From contig QHZK01000029.1 of the NCBI GenBank assembly GCA_003224635.1, forward strand, positions 1 through 25,573: DNA of 25,573 nt, given 5' to 3'. Source of the stretch: Acidobacteriota bacterium. GTDB lineage: Bacteria > Acidobacteriota > Terriglobia > UBA7540. How positions within the stretch are numbered: position 1 is the first letter of the stretch; every line of letters begins with the position of its first letter. Shown in pieces: positions 1-8,514 of the stretch. Under the pieces are notes generated by a model, which worked only from the letters and a program-made list of their open reading frames with translations, was not told the DNA's origin and did not search any database. Made by a program: the position numbers and the translations under genes.

Positions 1-293
1 GCGAGCTTCGGCCCATCGTAACCCTCCTCGAAAAGTCTCAATTCGGGTTACATCGAAAATGGCGCGACGGGTTACATTTCTAAATGACTCAACGCGCGCT
101 TAGTAGTTACATAATAGACGTCTCAATTCGGCGGGTTGACAGCCATTCGGACGCTGTGCTGTAATTTAGCTGTAAGTCCTCTGGGAAACAACGTAAGACC
201 GCGGATCGGCCCGCAGTGTACGCAGTGTACAGGGAGCGCAGCGCGAGTCAGCATCGGACAACTCCGGAAAAGCGTTGTCCATTCGGTAGCCCA
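1..293. other. Non-coding leader with IS-end-like short repeats
   Basis: No convincing gene is visible ahead of the cytochrome gene. The stretch holds two 12-nt direct repeats GTCTCAATTCGG (35-46 and 120-131) and two copies of CGGGTTACAT (44-53 and 68-77). Clusters of short repeats like this are found at the ends of IS21-like elements, where they bind transposase. No transposase is inside the window, so the element, if real, would lie to the left. The sequence is visibly more AT-rich than the genes beyond it. The identification is tentative; the repeats themselves are directly visible. Confidence 0.3.
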
Positions 294-3056
294 TTGGACC
301 GCTTGGGCCGGATCATCCTGTCGGGGCTGCGTGCCAAAAGCTGCACTCCTGTTCTCTTGCTGGCTGCTTCGTTCCTGCTATCTAGCGCGCAATCCAAAGC
401 TCAGCCTGACGACCCGGCCGAGTTCTTCGAAAAGAACATCCGCCCGGTCCTCGTCAGCCGCTGTTACTCCTGTCATACCAACCTCCAGAGCGGCGGCCTG
501 CGTCTGGACTCGCGGCAGAATGTCTTGAAGGGCGGTAAGGACGGACCTGTGGTCGTCCCAGGCCACCCGGAAGACAGCCTGCTGATCAAAGCCATCAGTC
601 ACACCCACGAGCGCCTCAAGATGCCGCTCGGCGGGCCGAAGCTCGACGACGAAACCATCGAGAACTTCAAGGAGTGGGTCAAGGATGGCGTCGCCTGGCC
701 CGAATCGCCCGAAGAGTTTTTCACCGCGCGCGTTCGGCCCGTGCTCTCGAAAAACTGCCTGCTGTGCCACAGCACGATGGCGCAAGCCGGTCTTCAGCTC
801 GACTCGCGCGAACACATGCTGAAGGGAGGACGCTCAGGCCCGGCGCTCGTGCCTGGCGACCCCGGGGGAAGCCTGCTCGTCCGTGCGGTCGAGCAGAAGA
901 GCAACAAGCTGAAGATGCCCCCCGGCAAGAAGCTCCCCGACAGCGAAATTGCTGACGTCGTGGCCTGGGTGAGGCAGGGCGCGGTATGGGCCGGGGGCGC
1001 GATCACGGCCGCCGACGCCGACTACCAGATCACGCCGGAACAGAGGGCCTTCTGGTCATTCCAGACGCTGAAAGCTCCCGAGGTTCCGAAGGTCAAGAAT
1101 CGCCGCTGGGTCCGCACTCCCGTCGACAACTTCATCCTGGCGAAGCTCGAAGCGAAAGGGCTCAAGCCCGCCTCGCCCGCGAGCAAGCGGGCGCTGATTC
1201 GCCGCGCCACTTACGATTTGACCGGCCTTCCGCCCACCCCCGAGGAAGTCGACGCCTTTGTCCGGGACCGATCGAAGCGCGCCTTCGCCAAGGTTGTGGA
1301 CCGGCTGCTCGCGTCGCCACATTACGGCGAGCGCTGGGGCCGGCACTGGCTCGACGTGGTGCGCTACGCGGATACGGCGGGCGACAGCGCCGACTATCCT
1401 GTCCCGCAGGCGTATCTCTATCGCAATTACGTGATCGATTCGTTCAATCGCGATAAGGCCTACGACGAGTTCATCCGCGAGCAGATCGCGGGAGACCTGC
1501 TGCCCGCGCACTCTGGGCCCGAGCGCTGGGAGCACGTCGTCGCCACCGGCTACCTGGCGATGGCCAAGCGCTTCAGCGTCCACCCGGAGAATTACAAGTA
1601 CCTGACCATCGACGATACGATTGACAACCTGGGGAAGACTTATCTCGGCTTGACCGTCGCCTGCGCCCGCTGCCACGATCACAAGTACGACCCCATTTCG
1701 AACAAAGACTACTACGCCCTCTACGGCATCCTCGATAGCACGCGTTATCCTTTCGCCGGGTCGGAGAACCTCAACGAGCAGCGGGACTTTGTCTATCGGC
1801 TTCCGGACGACAAAGTCGCGGCCATCCTCGGCCCCTTTAACGAGCGCATGAAGCCTCTCGACGAACGGCTGAAGCAGCTTGAGGAGGAGAAGAAAGCCCT
1901 CGACGCCGGCGGCGCCGCACCGGACCGCAACGTCGTTCCCGTGGCAGCCCATCGCACGGCGAAAGAGGTCAGCGCGGAGATCAAGGAAGTGAAGAAGCAA
2001 CGCCGGGCGATCATCGCCGAGAGGCCGGTCCTCGAGAGCGCCTACGCCGTGGCTGACGAGAGTCCGCATGACGCGCCCGTGCTCCTGCGCGGGGACCCCG
2101 GCAAGAAGGGCGACGTGGCGCCGCGCCGCTTCCTCCAGGTCCTGGGAGGGCAGCCGCTGCCCGCGGGCTCGAAGCAAAGCGGGCGCTTTGAGCTCGCGAA
2201 TTGGATCGCCGATCCGAAAAACCCGCTCACCGCCCGCGTGATGGTCAACCGCATCTGGGAATACCATTTCGGCAAGGGTCTGGTCCAGACGCCCAGCGAC
2301 TTCGGAAAGCGCGGCAAGACGCCGACGCACCCTGAGCTGCTCGACTACCTGGCTACGCACTTCATCGAGAGCGGCTGGTCGATCAAGCGGGTCCACCGCC
2401 TGATCATGCTCTCCGCAACCTACCAGGTCCGAAGCGATGGCCCGGAGGAGAACGCCAAGACCGATCCCTCGAATGACCTGCGTTGGAAGTTCGACCGGCA
2501 GCGGCTGGACGCCGAGTCGATCCGCGACGCGATGCTCATGGTGAGCGGCGACCTCAATCCGGCCGTCGCGGGCGCGCACGCCTTCCCGCACCCGGCCGCC
2601 TGGGACTGGACGCAGCACGACCCGTTTGCCGCCCTCTACGATACCAATAAGCGGAGCGTCTACCTGATGGTGCAGCGCAGCCAGCGGCATCCGTATCTCT
2701 CAACTTTTGACGGCGCCGACCCCAACGTGAGCACGGCGGAGCGCACCAGCAGCATTACGCCGCTGCAGGCGCTTTACATGATGAACAGCGAGTTCGTCCA
2801 TACGCGTTCCCGGCACTTCGCGGACCGCATCATTGCCGCCGCGCCTGACGACCGCCGGCGGCTGAAGTTGGCCTTCGAATCGGCGCTCGGGCGGCCGCCG
2901 ACGCGCGACGAGACCCAGCGGGCCCTCGGCTACCTGCGCCTGAGCCGGCAGAAGCTCGAAGGGGCAGGTGTGACGAGCGGCCAATTGACGCGGGAATCCT
3001 GGGCGAGCTTCCTTCGCGGCGTGCTGGCGACGAACGAGTTCATCTATCTTGATTGA
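294..3056 (+). CDS. Exported PSCyt1-PSCyt1-PSCyt2-PSD1 (DUF1549/DUF1553) c-type cytochrome protein
   Basis: Large secreted protein of the planctomycete-type cytochrome family, thought to oxidise carbohydrate-derived substrates outside the cytoplasm; the reaction is not established. Numbering is from TTG 294 (920 aa). A hydrophobic signal peptide ends near residue 37 (LLLAASFLLSSAQS, then KAQ). Two tandem PSCyt1 haem domains follow, with CYSCH (C57, C60, H61) and CLLCH (C155, C158, H159). The PSCyt2/DUF1549 domain spans about 255-475 and contains CARCHDHKYDP (C457, H461). A charged, probably coiled-coil linker lies near 520-580, then PSD1/DUF1553 at about 630-890. The frame is open from GTG 216, but the extra 26 residues do not resemble a signal peptide, so I prefer TTG 294; neither start has a clear ribosome site. 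Its stop lies in a short CTTGATTGA repeat, 38 nt before the DUF1501 gene. The PSCyt/DUF1501 pairing is the usual one for the family. Confidence 0.93.
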   Translation: MDRLGRIILSGLRAKSCTPVLLLAASFLLSSAQSKAQPDDPAEFFEKNIRPVLVSRCYSCHTNLQSGGLRLDSRQNVLKGGKDGPVVVPGHPEDSLLIKAISHTHERLKMPLGGPKLDDETIENFKEWVKDGVAWPESPEEFFTARVRPVLSKNCLLCHSTMAQAGLQLDSREHMLKGGRSGPALVPGDPGGSLLVRAVEQKSNKLKMPPGKKLPDSEIADVVAWVRQGAVWAGGAITAADADYQITPEQRAFWSFQTLKAPEVPKVKNRRWVRTPVDNFILAKLEAKGLKPASPASKRALIRRATYDLTGLPPTPEEVDAFVRDRSKRAFAKVVDRLLASPHYGERWGRHWLDVVRYADTAGDSADYPVPQAYLYRNYVIDSFNRDKAYDEFIREQIAGDLLPAHSGPERWEHVVATGYLAMAKRFSVHPENYKYLTIDDTIDNLGKTYLGLTVACARCHDHKYDPISNKDYYALYGILDSTRYPFAGSENLNEQRDFVYRLPDDKVAAILGPFNERMKPLDERLKQLEEEKKALDAGGAAPDRNVVPVAAHRTAKEVSAEIKEVKKQRRAIIAERPVLESAYAVADESPHDAPVLLRGDPGKKGDVAPRRFLQVLGGQPLPAGSKQSGRFELANWIADPKNPLTARVMVNRIWEYHFGKGLVQTPSDFGKRGKTPTHPELLDYLATHFIESGWSIKRVHRLIMLSATYQVRSDGPEENAKTDPSNDLRWKFDRQRLDAESIRDAMLMVSGDLNPAVAGAHAFPHPAAWDWTQHDPFAALYDTNKRSVYLMVQRSQRHPYLSTFDGADPNVSTAERTSSITPLQALYMMNSEFVHTRSRHFADRIIAAAPDDRRRLKLAFESALGRPPTRDETQRALGYLRLSRQKLEGAGVTSGQLTRESWASFLRGVLATNEFIYLD

Positions 3057-3081
3057 CTGGGCTTGATTGAGGCTTGATTGA
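3048..3081 (+). repeat. Triplicated CTTGATTGA between partner genes
   Basis: CTTGATTGA occurs at 3048-3056, 3062-3070 and 3073-3081. The first copy encodes the last codons and the TGA stop of the cytochrome gene. The last leads into the GATTGAGGTG ribosome-site region of the DUF1501 gene. It is a small local direct repeat; a role in translational coupling is only a guess. Confidence 0.6.
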
Positions 3082-3094
3082 TTGAGGTGCACGG

Positions 3095-4489
3095 ATGGCT
3101 GATGAGCATACGAATTGCGGATGCACCAGGCGGCAGACCCTGCGCTCGCTCGTGGGAGCGTCCCTGGTGTTGCCCGCAATCCTCTCGGACCTTCTCGGGG
3201 CGGACGCGACGGCGGCGACCTCGGCTGAAGGCAGTCCGCTCGCGCCCAAACCGCCGCACTTTCCCCCCAAGGCCAAGCGCGTTATCTTTCTGCACATGAG
3301 CGGCGGCGTCTCGCACGTCGATACGTTCGATCCTAAGCCCAAACTTTTCGCGGACCACGGCAAGACCGTCTTGAAGGACAAATACCTGACGCGGCCCCAA
3401 TGGAGCTTCAAGCGCTACGGGAAGTCGGGCATCGAGGTCAGCGATCTGCTGCCCGGCGTCGGCGAGTGCGTCGACGACCTGTGCGTGATCCGCGCCATGA
3501 AGAACGATCACGGGGACCACTTCGAGGCCACGCTCGGCATTCACACCGGCTCGGTCACGTTTACAAGGCCGAGCATCGGGGCCTGGGTAAGCTATGGCCT
3601 CGGAACGTTCAACCAGAATCTGCCTTCGTTCATCGTCATCGCCCCGCAGACGCCTTACGCGGGCAGTCAGGTGTGGGGAGCGGACTTTCTTCCTGCCATC
3701 CACCAGGGGACGCGTATCGTGCCCGGCCCGGAGCCTATTCCCAACCTCAAGCCGCGAGCCGCCTCCCCCGAGATCCAGGAGATGGAGCTCGGGCTTCTCG
3801 ACTTTTTCAATCGCCAGCACTTGCGCGAGCGCAACTCAGACGCCGCTCTGGCGGCGCGCATCAAGTCCTTCGAGACCGCGTACAGCATGCAGAAGGAGGC
3901 GCCCGAAGCGTTCGATCTCTCGAAAGAGTCTGACGCCACGCTGAAGCTCTACGGGCTCGAGCGCGGGACCGCCACCGGCTTCGCCTGGCAGTGCCTGGTG
4001 GCGCGACGCCTCGCGGAGCGCGGAGTGCGGTTTATCGAGCTGATCGATTCGGGCTCCAACAATAACTGGGACGCGCACGGCGACATGCAGACCTGCGTGC
4101 CCCTGGCCAGAAACATCGACCGGCCAATCGCCGGCCTGCTCAAGGACTTGAAATCGAGAGGGTTGCTCCGCGACACGCTGGTGGTCTGGACCACGGAGTT
4201 CGGCCGCACGCCGTTCTCCGCCATGCGCGACGCCAAAGGACGCGAGCACCACGCGCGCGCCTACAGCTCGTGGCTGGCGGGCGGAGGCGTCAAAGGCGGG
4301 ATCACCTACGGACAGACCGACGACTATGGCATCGAGATCGCCTCCGACCAGATGCACATCCACGATTTCCACGCCACCATCCTGCACCTGCTCGGCATCG
4401 ACCACACGCGCCTGACCTTCCGGTACGCGGGCCGCGATTTTCGGCTTACCGACGTCGCCGGGCGCGTGATTAAGGACGTGCTGGCGTAG
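3095..4489 (+). CDS. DUF1501 family exported protein (alkaline-phosphatase/sulfatase-like fold)
   Basis: 464-residue DUF1501 protein, the standard genomic partner of DUF1549/DUF1553 cytochromes; its biochemical activity is unknown. The N-terminus has a twin-arginine signal (CTRRQTLRSLVGAS, R12-R13) followed by a hydrophobic stretch to about residue 40, so folded export is likely. The body shows the family segments HMSGGVSHVDTFDPKP, the central DHGDHFEATLGIHTG region and the C-terminal WTTEFGRTPF and REHH motifs, which resemble metal-binding segments of the alkaline phosphatase superfamily. Length is normal for the family and no damage is visible. ATG 3095 is preceded by a GAGGTG ribosome site 6 nt upstream. 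The gene lies 38 nt after the cytochrome gene and is probably co-transcribed. No terminator hairpin is obvious after it. Confidence 0.93.
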   Translation: MADEHTNCGCTRRQTLRSLVGASLVLPAILSDLLGADATAATSAEGSPLAPKPPHFPPKAKRVIFLHMSGGVSHVDTFDPKPKLFADHGKTVLKDKYLTRPQWSFKRYGKSGIEVSDLLPGVGECVDDLCVIRAMKNDHGDHFEATLGIHTGSVTFTRPSIGAWVSYGLGTFNQNLPSFIVIAPQTPYAGSQVWGADFLPAIHQGTRIVPGPEPIPNLKPRAASPEIQEMELGLLDFFNRQHLRERNSDAALAARIKSFETAYSMQKEAPEAFDLSKESDATLKLYGLERGTATGFAWQCLVARRLAERGVRFIELIDSGSNNNWDAHGDMQTCVPLARNIDRPIAGLLKDLKSRGLLRDTLVVWTTEFGRTPFSAMRDAKGREHHARAYSSWLAGGGVKGGITYGQTDDYGIEIASDQMHIHDFHATILHLLGIDHTRLTFRYAGRDFRLTDVAGRVIKDVLA

Positions 4490-4542
4490 CCTTGTCTTTC
4501 GCATTTTACCGTGACGTATCTCCCTGGTTAAGGCGCGAGGTT

Positions 4543-4585
4543 CCCCTCACCCCCTGCCCCTCTCCCGCAAGGGGAGAGGGGAGAG
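4543..4585 (+). repeat. Palindromic extragenic repeat, left copy
   Basis: A C-rich lead (CCCCTCACCCCCTGCC) runs into a hairpin CCCCTCTCCC-GCAA-GGGGAGAGGGG. The copy at 5347-5387 is its near-perfect reverse complement. It ends 11 nt before the GTG start of the DUF429 gene, so it sits where the promoter or leader should be. Repeats of this make-up are common dispersed elements in environmental genomes. Confidence 0.8.
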
Positions 4586-4596
4586 CTAAAGGATCC

Positions 4597-5383
4597 GTGG
4601 ACGCGTTTGCCGGCATCGACGTGGCGTTCGCCAAAGGGAAGCGCCTTCCAATCGTCGTGTGTACTTTTTGCGGCATCCGATTGGAGCCGCTTCCGCTTCG
4701 GAGTGCTGCGGCAAAGCCGCCAGTTGGGAAGGGCAATGCCCGCATTCTCGATCGTGACACCGTTCGCGGCTTTGCTGACGAAACTGCGGCGTACCTCAGG
4801 CGCATCGAATCCAAATTCGGGATTCGCATCAAGCGCATAGCAATCGATGCACCAAGCGATCCTAAGGAAATAGGCGCAAGGCGTCGAGGTCGGACTCGAC
4901 CAGCAGCGGATTAGGTGCATAACGACTCCGAGCATCCCGGAATTCGAGGCAATTCGGAAGAAGGCCGCGGATCATCTAGCATCAGGCGGGGCCGAGTCTC
5001 GGATTCCCGGAGCAAACCAGCTTTGGATGCTCGTCGGCTTTGAGCTCTTCAGGCGTCTTCGCGAGGATTGGTCCTGTATTGAAGTCTTCCCGCAAGCCAT
5101 TGCTGCCACCCTGGACGCCAACCACATTCATAAGAGTGACCGGGCTGGCGTGATAGCACAGCTCAAGGCTGTTGCCTTGTACACACATTGGCCCAAAACA
5201 GCCGAAGTTGCGAGCCTGATTTACATCGCACACGGCAGTTTTCATGACCGTCTGGACGCATATCTGTCAGCGTGGGTCGCCGCCCTGGATGACTGCGACC
5301 GCATCCCGATCGGGCAGCCTCCAAACGATGTGATTTGGGTGCCTCATCTCCCCTCTCCCCTTGAGGGAGAGGGGCAGGGGTGA
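4597..5383 (+). pseudogene. DUF429 family protein, single frameshift
   Basis: The first reading frame gives the DUF429 N-terminus GIDVAFAKGKRLPIVVC and continues to IAIDAPSDPKEIGARR. Near 4880-4886 the frame shifts. The other frame then continues with EVGLDQQRIRC, PGANQLWMLVGFELFRRL and SCIEVFPQAIAATL, all DUF429-like and in the correct order, up to a stop at 5381-5383. Removing one base near 4885 rejoins the frames into one protein of about 260 residues, normal for the family. GTG 4597 is chosen because AAAGGA lies just upstream and the frame before it only translates the palindromic repeat. The last residues and the TGA come from the right-hand repeat copy. DUF429 members are predicted RNase H-fold proteins of unknown role. 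A sequencing error is possible; otherwise the gene is broken. Confidence 0.82.
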
Positions 5384-5387
5384 GGGG
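5347..5387 (-). repeat. Palindromic extragenic repeat, right copy (inverted)
   Basis: Reads TCTCCCCTCTCCCC-TTGA-GGGAGAGGGG followed by CAGGGGTGAGGGG, the reverse complement of the 4543-4585 repeat with a few changes. It supplies the last codons and stop of the DUF429 frame. A decayed third fragment (GTGAGGGAGAGGATGAGG) may follow at 5399-5416. Confidence 0.8.
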
Positions 5388-5498
5388 TATCAGCGCACGT
5401 GAGGGAGAGGATGAGGATACCGACCGTAATTGCGAAACGCAGGACTTGGATCAGCGAGGGCCCTTGAAGCATCGTAAGAAGTGTCTAAGGAGGCAAAA

Positions 5499-6470
5499 AT
5501 GAAGAAGCGCAAGCTCGGAAATTCGGGATTGGAAGTTGCTCCGCTCGCTTTTGGGGGCAACGTGTTTGGATGGACCGTCGACGAGCCGACGGCGTTCGAG
5601 CTGCTCGATCGGTTCGTCGCGTCCGGCTTTAACTTTATTGACACTGCCGATGTCTATCCCAAATGGGCTCCGGGCAACAAGGGTGGCGAATCCGAAACCA
5701 TTCTGGGCAAGTGGCTGAAGCGGAGCGGAAACCGCAAGAAGGTGGTTATCGCCACCAAAGTCGGATCAGAGATGGCTCCTGGCAGCAAAGGACTCTCAAG
5801 AGCCTACATCCTCCAAGCGGCGGAAGATTCTCTGAAGCGCCTGCAGACGGACTACATTGATCTCTACCAGTCGCACATCGACGATCCGGAGACGCCCTTG
5901 GAAGAGACTCTGGAAGCCTACGCGCAATTGACCAAGCAAGGGAAAGTCAGGGCCATTGGCGCTTCGAACCACAGCGCGGAGCGGCTGGCCCAGGCCCTCG
6001 AAGTCAGCCAACAGCACGGATACCCCGGCTACCAAAGCCTCCAACCTGAATACAACCTCTACGACCGCGCTGGCTACGAAACGAAGCTTGAAGCCGTTTG
6101 CCAGAAACGCGCGCTGGGCGTCATTCCCTACTTCTCGCTGGCCAGCGGGTTCCTCACCGGCAAATACAGGTCAGAAGCTGACGTGTCCAAGAGCGCGCGG
6201 GCGAAGTTCGTCAAGAAATACCTGAACGACCGTGGATACCGGATCCTCCAAGCCCTGGACCAGGTGGCAGGACGGCTTCATTCCACTCCCGCGAAAGTTT
6301 CTCTTGCCTGGCTGCTCGCGCGCCCGAGTATTACCGCTCCTATCGCCAGCGCCACGAGCTTGGACCAATTGAGAGACTTGATGGAGGCGACCGGACTCGA
6401 ACTGGATCGTTCCGCCCTAGAGCTCTTGAATCAAGCGAGCGTTTATTCCTTGACGAAAGCTACCGGTTGA
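5499..6470 (+). CDS. Aldo/keto reductase
   Basis: 323-residue NAD(P)H-dependent aldo/keto reductase with a complete catalytic tetrad: D48 and Y53 in FIDTADVY, K87 in IATKVG and H126 in DLYQSH. The early KLGNSGLEVAPLAFGGNVFG segment and the later YQSLQPEYNLYDR and GVIPYFSLASGFLTGKY segments fit the YajO/Tas-like group of (TIM-barrel) reductases acting on sugar or other carbonyl substrates. There is no signal peptide, so it is cytoplasmic. ATG 5499 is preferred over GTG 5481 because TAAGGAGG sits 5 nt upstream of the ATG. It stands alone, with a broken DUF429 gene before it and a gene-poor region after it. The exact substrate cannot be read from sequence. Confidence 0.93.
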   Translation: MKKRKLGNSGLEVAPLAFGGNVFGWTVDEPTAFELLDRFVASGFNFIDTADVYPKWAPGNKGGESETILGKWLKRSGNRKKVVIATKVGSEMAPGSKGLSRAYILQAAEDSLKRLQTDYIDLYQSHIDDPETPLEETLEAYAQLTKQGKVRAIGASNHSAERLAQALEVSQQHGYPGYQSLQPEYNLYDRAGYETKLEAVCQKRALGVIPYFSLASGFLTGKYRSEADVSKSARAKFVKKYLNDRGYRILQALDQVAGRLHSTPAKVSLAWLLARPSITAPIASATSLDQLRDLMEATGLELDRSALELLNQASVYSLTKATG

Positions 6471-7837
6471 CGGGAGGACAGCGAGCTTCTCCAAGGCGCG
6501 ATTCGTAGCCAAGGAGTCTCAGAGCAGGATCTGCCATGTAGCCAGTTGGGGACAGGGTTACGCTCTGGAGCGTTGTTGCCCGTTCAGAAAGGACGCAGCG
6601 CCTCCGCATGGGATCGGGTCGTCTTACCAAGCCAGGACAGTCCCACCATACAACTCTTTGACGCCACGTCAGTTGAAGCTCAGGCGGGGACGCCAGGAAA
6701 ATCTGCCGGCTCGCGCCGCGGGGCCGCACACCCTATTAACCAATTTATTAACTTTGGAACTCTATTTGCACATAGGTTGGTTGCCGCGATGAGTTAGACA
6801 TAAAGCCGTCGAGCGGCGGTGCGGGGGCGATCTGACTGCCCAGCAGCTAGCCTCGTACACGAGGCCAGGCCACGATGTGGGGACACGGTTGCTATTCTCC
6901 GCCTCGGGGCGCGATAGGGACAGCCCGAGGTTGATGACGAAAGCAGACATAAGCTCGAGCCGAAGTTGCACGATGATCGAATTACGAGCGTCGCATTATT
7001 CATACGATTCATACGATACCTCGGCGCAGAACAGGCCGCATCCGGGGACGCGCGGCACGATGGCGTCTTCGAGAATCGGTGGCCAGCGCCGCTCTATTGG
7101 TCTGTAGCTCATTCGCTCGAGCTCGAATTTTGATGTATCCGGTTGAGGTTGGGGGATAGCGCCACTCGCGCTCTAGGGCGCGAGCAGTGCGGGGCCCGCC
7201 CGCTTTTCTGAACGCCAATGAACTGCTGGAAGGTGACGGTCGAAACCGTCCCTTCCCGGGCGGGCCTCGACGACACGCTGACTCGACGAATCAAGCAGGA
7301 ATCAAAGGTTCCGTGGGTTTCCGGCCGGACCTCAACCCCACACGTCCTTCCAGTTTTACGCCGACCGACATTCCGCCCAATCGCATGCCAAGCCCCAGAC
7401 CGCTCTCCCACCGAATGATCATGTTGCGGCCTGCAAGTGTACCCCAGTCGCCTCCCTTATTTGTAACATACTGTAACAGCAAGGCTTGTGTTAAAGTCAC
7501 GGCACTTCCAGGTTGTGTTACATGCAGGAAATCCGACCCAGGAAAGACATCGGTTCCGTTGAGTTAACCGGTGAAAGAACGGAGTTCTTCGTGGGTAACG
7601 TACTTGACTTCTTGCGCATCAGCCGCTTAGCTTATTAACTGCCTCAGAAACCCTGCAATGGGTTCATATTACCTCGAGCTAAAGACGCCCCGAGAGTACG
7701 CCAACTTCTTGGAGCCATCCGCTGGCAGGCGCCCGACAATTCATTAACGCTTTGTGTGGAAGCCGAGTCGCGAATACGCGATTCGTGGACCGCGACGCTC
7801 GCACGTGATACGGCCAGGGGACGAAAGACGAAAGGAG
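6471..7837. other. Gene-poor stretch, no recognisable gene
   Basis: About 1.37 kb without a convincing gene. The open frames are short, overlap on both strands and show no family motif. Composition is uneven: 6733-6785 and roughly 7450-7640 are AT-rich compared with the neighbouring genes. Two related pieces, GGGGACAGGGTTACGCTCT near 6549 and GGGGACACGGTTGCTATTCT near 6878, look like decayed copies of one dispersed element. A minus-strand frame at 7291-7500 has a glycine-rich end (GLGLGMRLGGMSVGVKLEG) that could be a barrel or passenger fragment, but I cannot assign it. The region looks like the worn edge of the pseudogene cluster beyond it. Confidence 0.5.
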
Positions 7838-7849
7838 ATGAGCGCCCCA

Positions 7850-8330
7850 ATGACAGAAGAACACGTTTCCAGGAGCGATCAGAAACGGACCATAGGATAC
7901 ATCGTCAAGGCCTGGCCGCGACTGTCGGAGACCTTCATCCTAAACGAGAGACCGGGACGGCATCCCGAACGTGTTGCTCGAGGCGATGGCGACCGGGTCA
8001 CCCGTGGTGTCCACTGCGGTATCCGGGATTCCCGAGTTGGTCGAATCCGAGCATGACGGCCTGCTGGTGCCGCCGAGCAATCCCCGGCGCTTGCCGAGGC
8101 GCTCGACAGGCTTCTGGGCGACCCCGGGTTAGGCGAACGCCTCGCGCGCGCCGCCCGAGCGAAGATCGAAGAGTCTTTTTCCGTGGACCGCGGCGCAGCG
8201 CGATTGGTCGCGCTTTTCGAGCCGGCGCGGACCAGCGCGAGTTCAGAATCTGGTTTCGAGACGGTTCCGCGCGTCGAGCGCTCTGCGCCGCGTCCCGAGA
8301 ACCGTGAGAATCCCGTATCTGCGCATTGAT
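7850..8330 (+). pseudogene. Group 1 glycosyltransferase with large internal deletion and frameshift
   Basis: The N-terminus reads TIGYIVKAWPRLSETFILNE, the typical opening of a family 4 (group 1) glycosyltransferase. Directly after it, in another frame from about 7948, come DRDGIPNVLLEAMATGSPVV and SGIPELVESEHDGLLVPPSN, the donor-sugar-binding C-terminal motif of the same family. The roughly 250 residues that should lie between are missing. A second shift, one base lost near 8086-8092, restores the tail ALAEALDRLLGDPGLGERLA, which runs to a TGA at 8328-8330. ATG 7850 is preceded by AAAGGAG at 7831-7837. Two lesions make function impossible. It was probably an exopolysaccharide or lipopolysaccharide sugar transferase. 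An assembly join could mimic the deletion. Confidence 0.85.
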
Positions 8331-8395
8331 ACTGGGATAGACGCCGCGCGAGTGCTCGACTGCACGGTCAAGAGCGGTTACTTGCCGAGGAAGTG
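8303..8395 (+). pseudogene. Possible N-terminal stub of a second glycosyltransferase
   Basis: A GTG-initiated frame begins VRIPYLRIDTGID, reminiscent of the MRILYLCIDPGIP-type opening of another group 1 glycosyltransferase, then runs RVLDCTVKSGYLPRK to a TGA. It overlaps the tail of the previous pseudogene in a different frame. Only about a dozen residues support the call, so it is weak. If right, this gene lost nearly its whole body, as its neighbours did. Confidence 0.3.
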
Positions 8396-8405
8396 ATCAT
8401 GCTCC

Positions 8406-8511
8406 GTGATTGACCTTCATACGCACTCGGCCGCTTCCGACGGGACGCTGATGAGCCCGGAGGCCCCCTGGTAGGCCTCGCGGCAGATAAAGGTCTAAGC
8501 GCCATCGCATC
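8406..8511 (+). pseudogene. PHP-domain phosphoesterase N-terminal fragment
   Basis: GTG 8406 begins VIDLHTHSAASDGTLMSPEA, the metal-binding opening (HTHS, SDGT) of PHP-domain proteins of the YciV/RNase AM type. After a short shift near 8460-8468 it continues LVGLAADKGLSAIA. It then stops matching at about 8511, where the convergent hemD gene ends. About 35 residues remain of an expected 270 or more. With the GT remnants before it, this suggests one former locus that was repeatedly trimmed. Confidence 0.72.
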
Positions 8512-8514
8512 GAA

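Noticed and set aside
1056..2690. 544-residue open frame on the minus strand
   Set aside because: It mirrors the cytochrome gene, which has clear domains. The minus frame has no motif and owes its length to G+C-rich codon usage.
4492..4596. DUF429 start at 4492
   Set aside because: The added residues only translate the palindromic repeat, while GTG 4597 has a ribosome site and begins the conserved domain.
7291..7500. Minus-strand 69-residue frame with glycine-rich end
   Set aside because: Looks somewhat protein-like but has no recognisable family, no clear ribosome site and overlaps other equally long frames; kept only as a remark.
7725..7760. attC-like integron site (GCCCGACAATTCATTAACGC)
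   Set aside because: The string resembles one arm of an attC site, but no complementary arm lies within a suitable distance and no integrase is visible.
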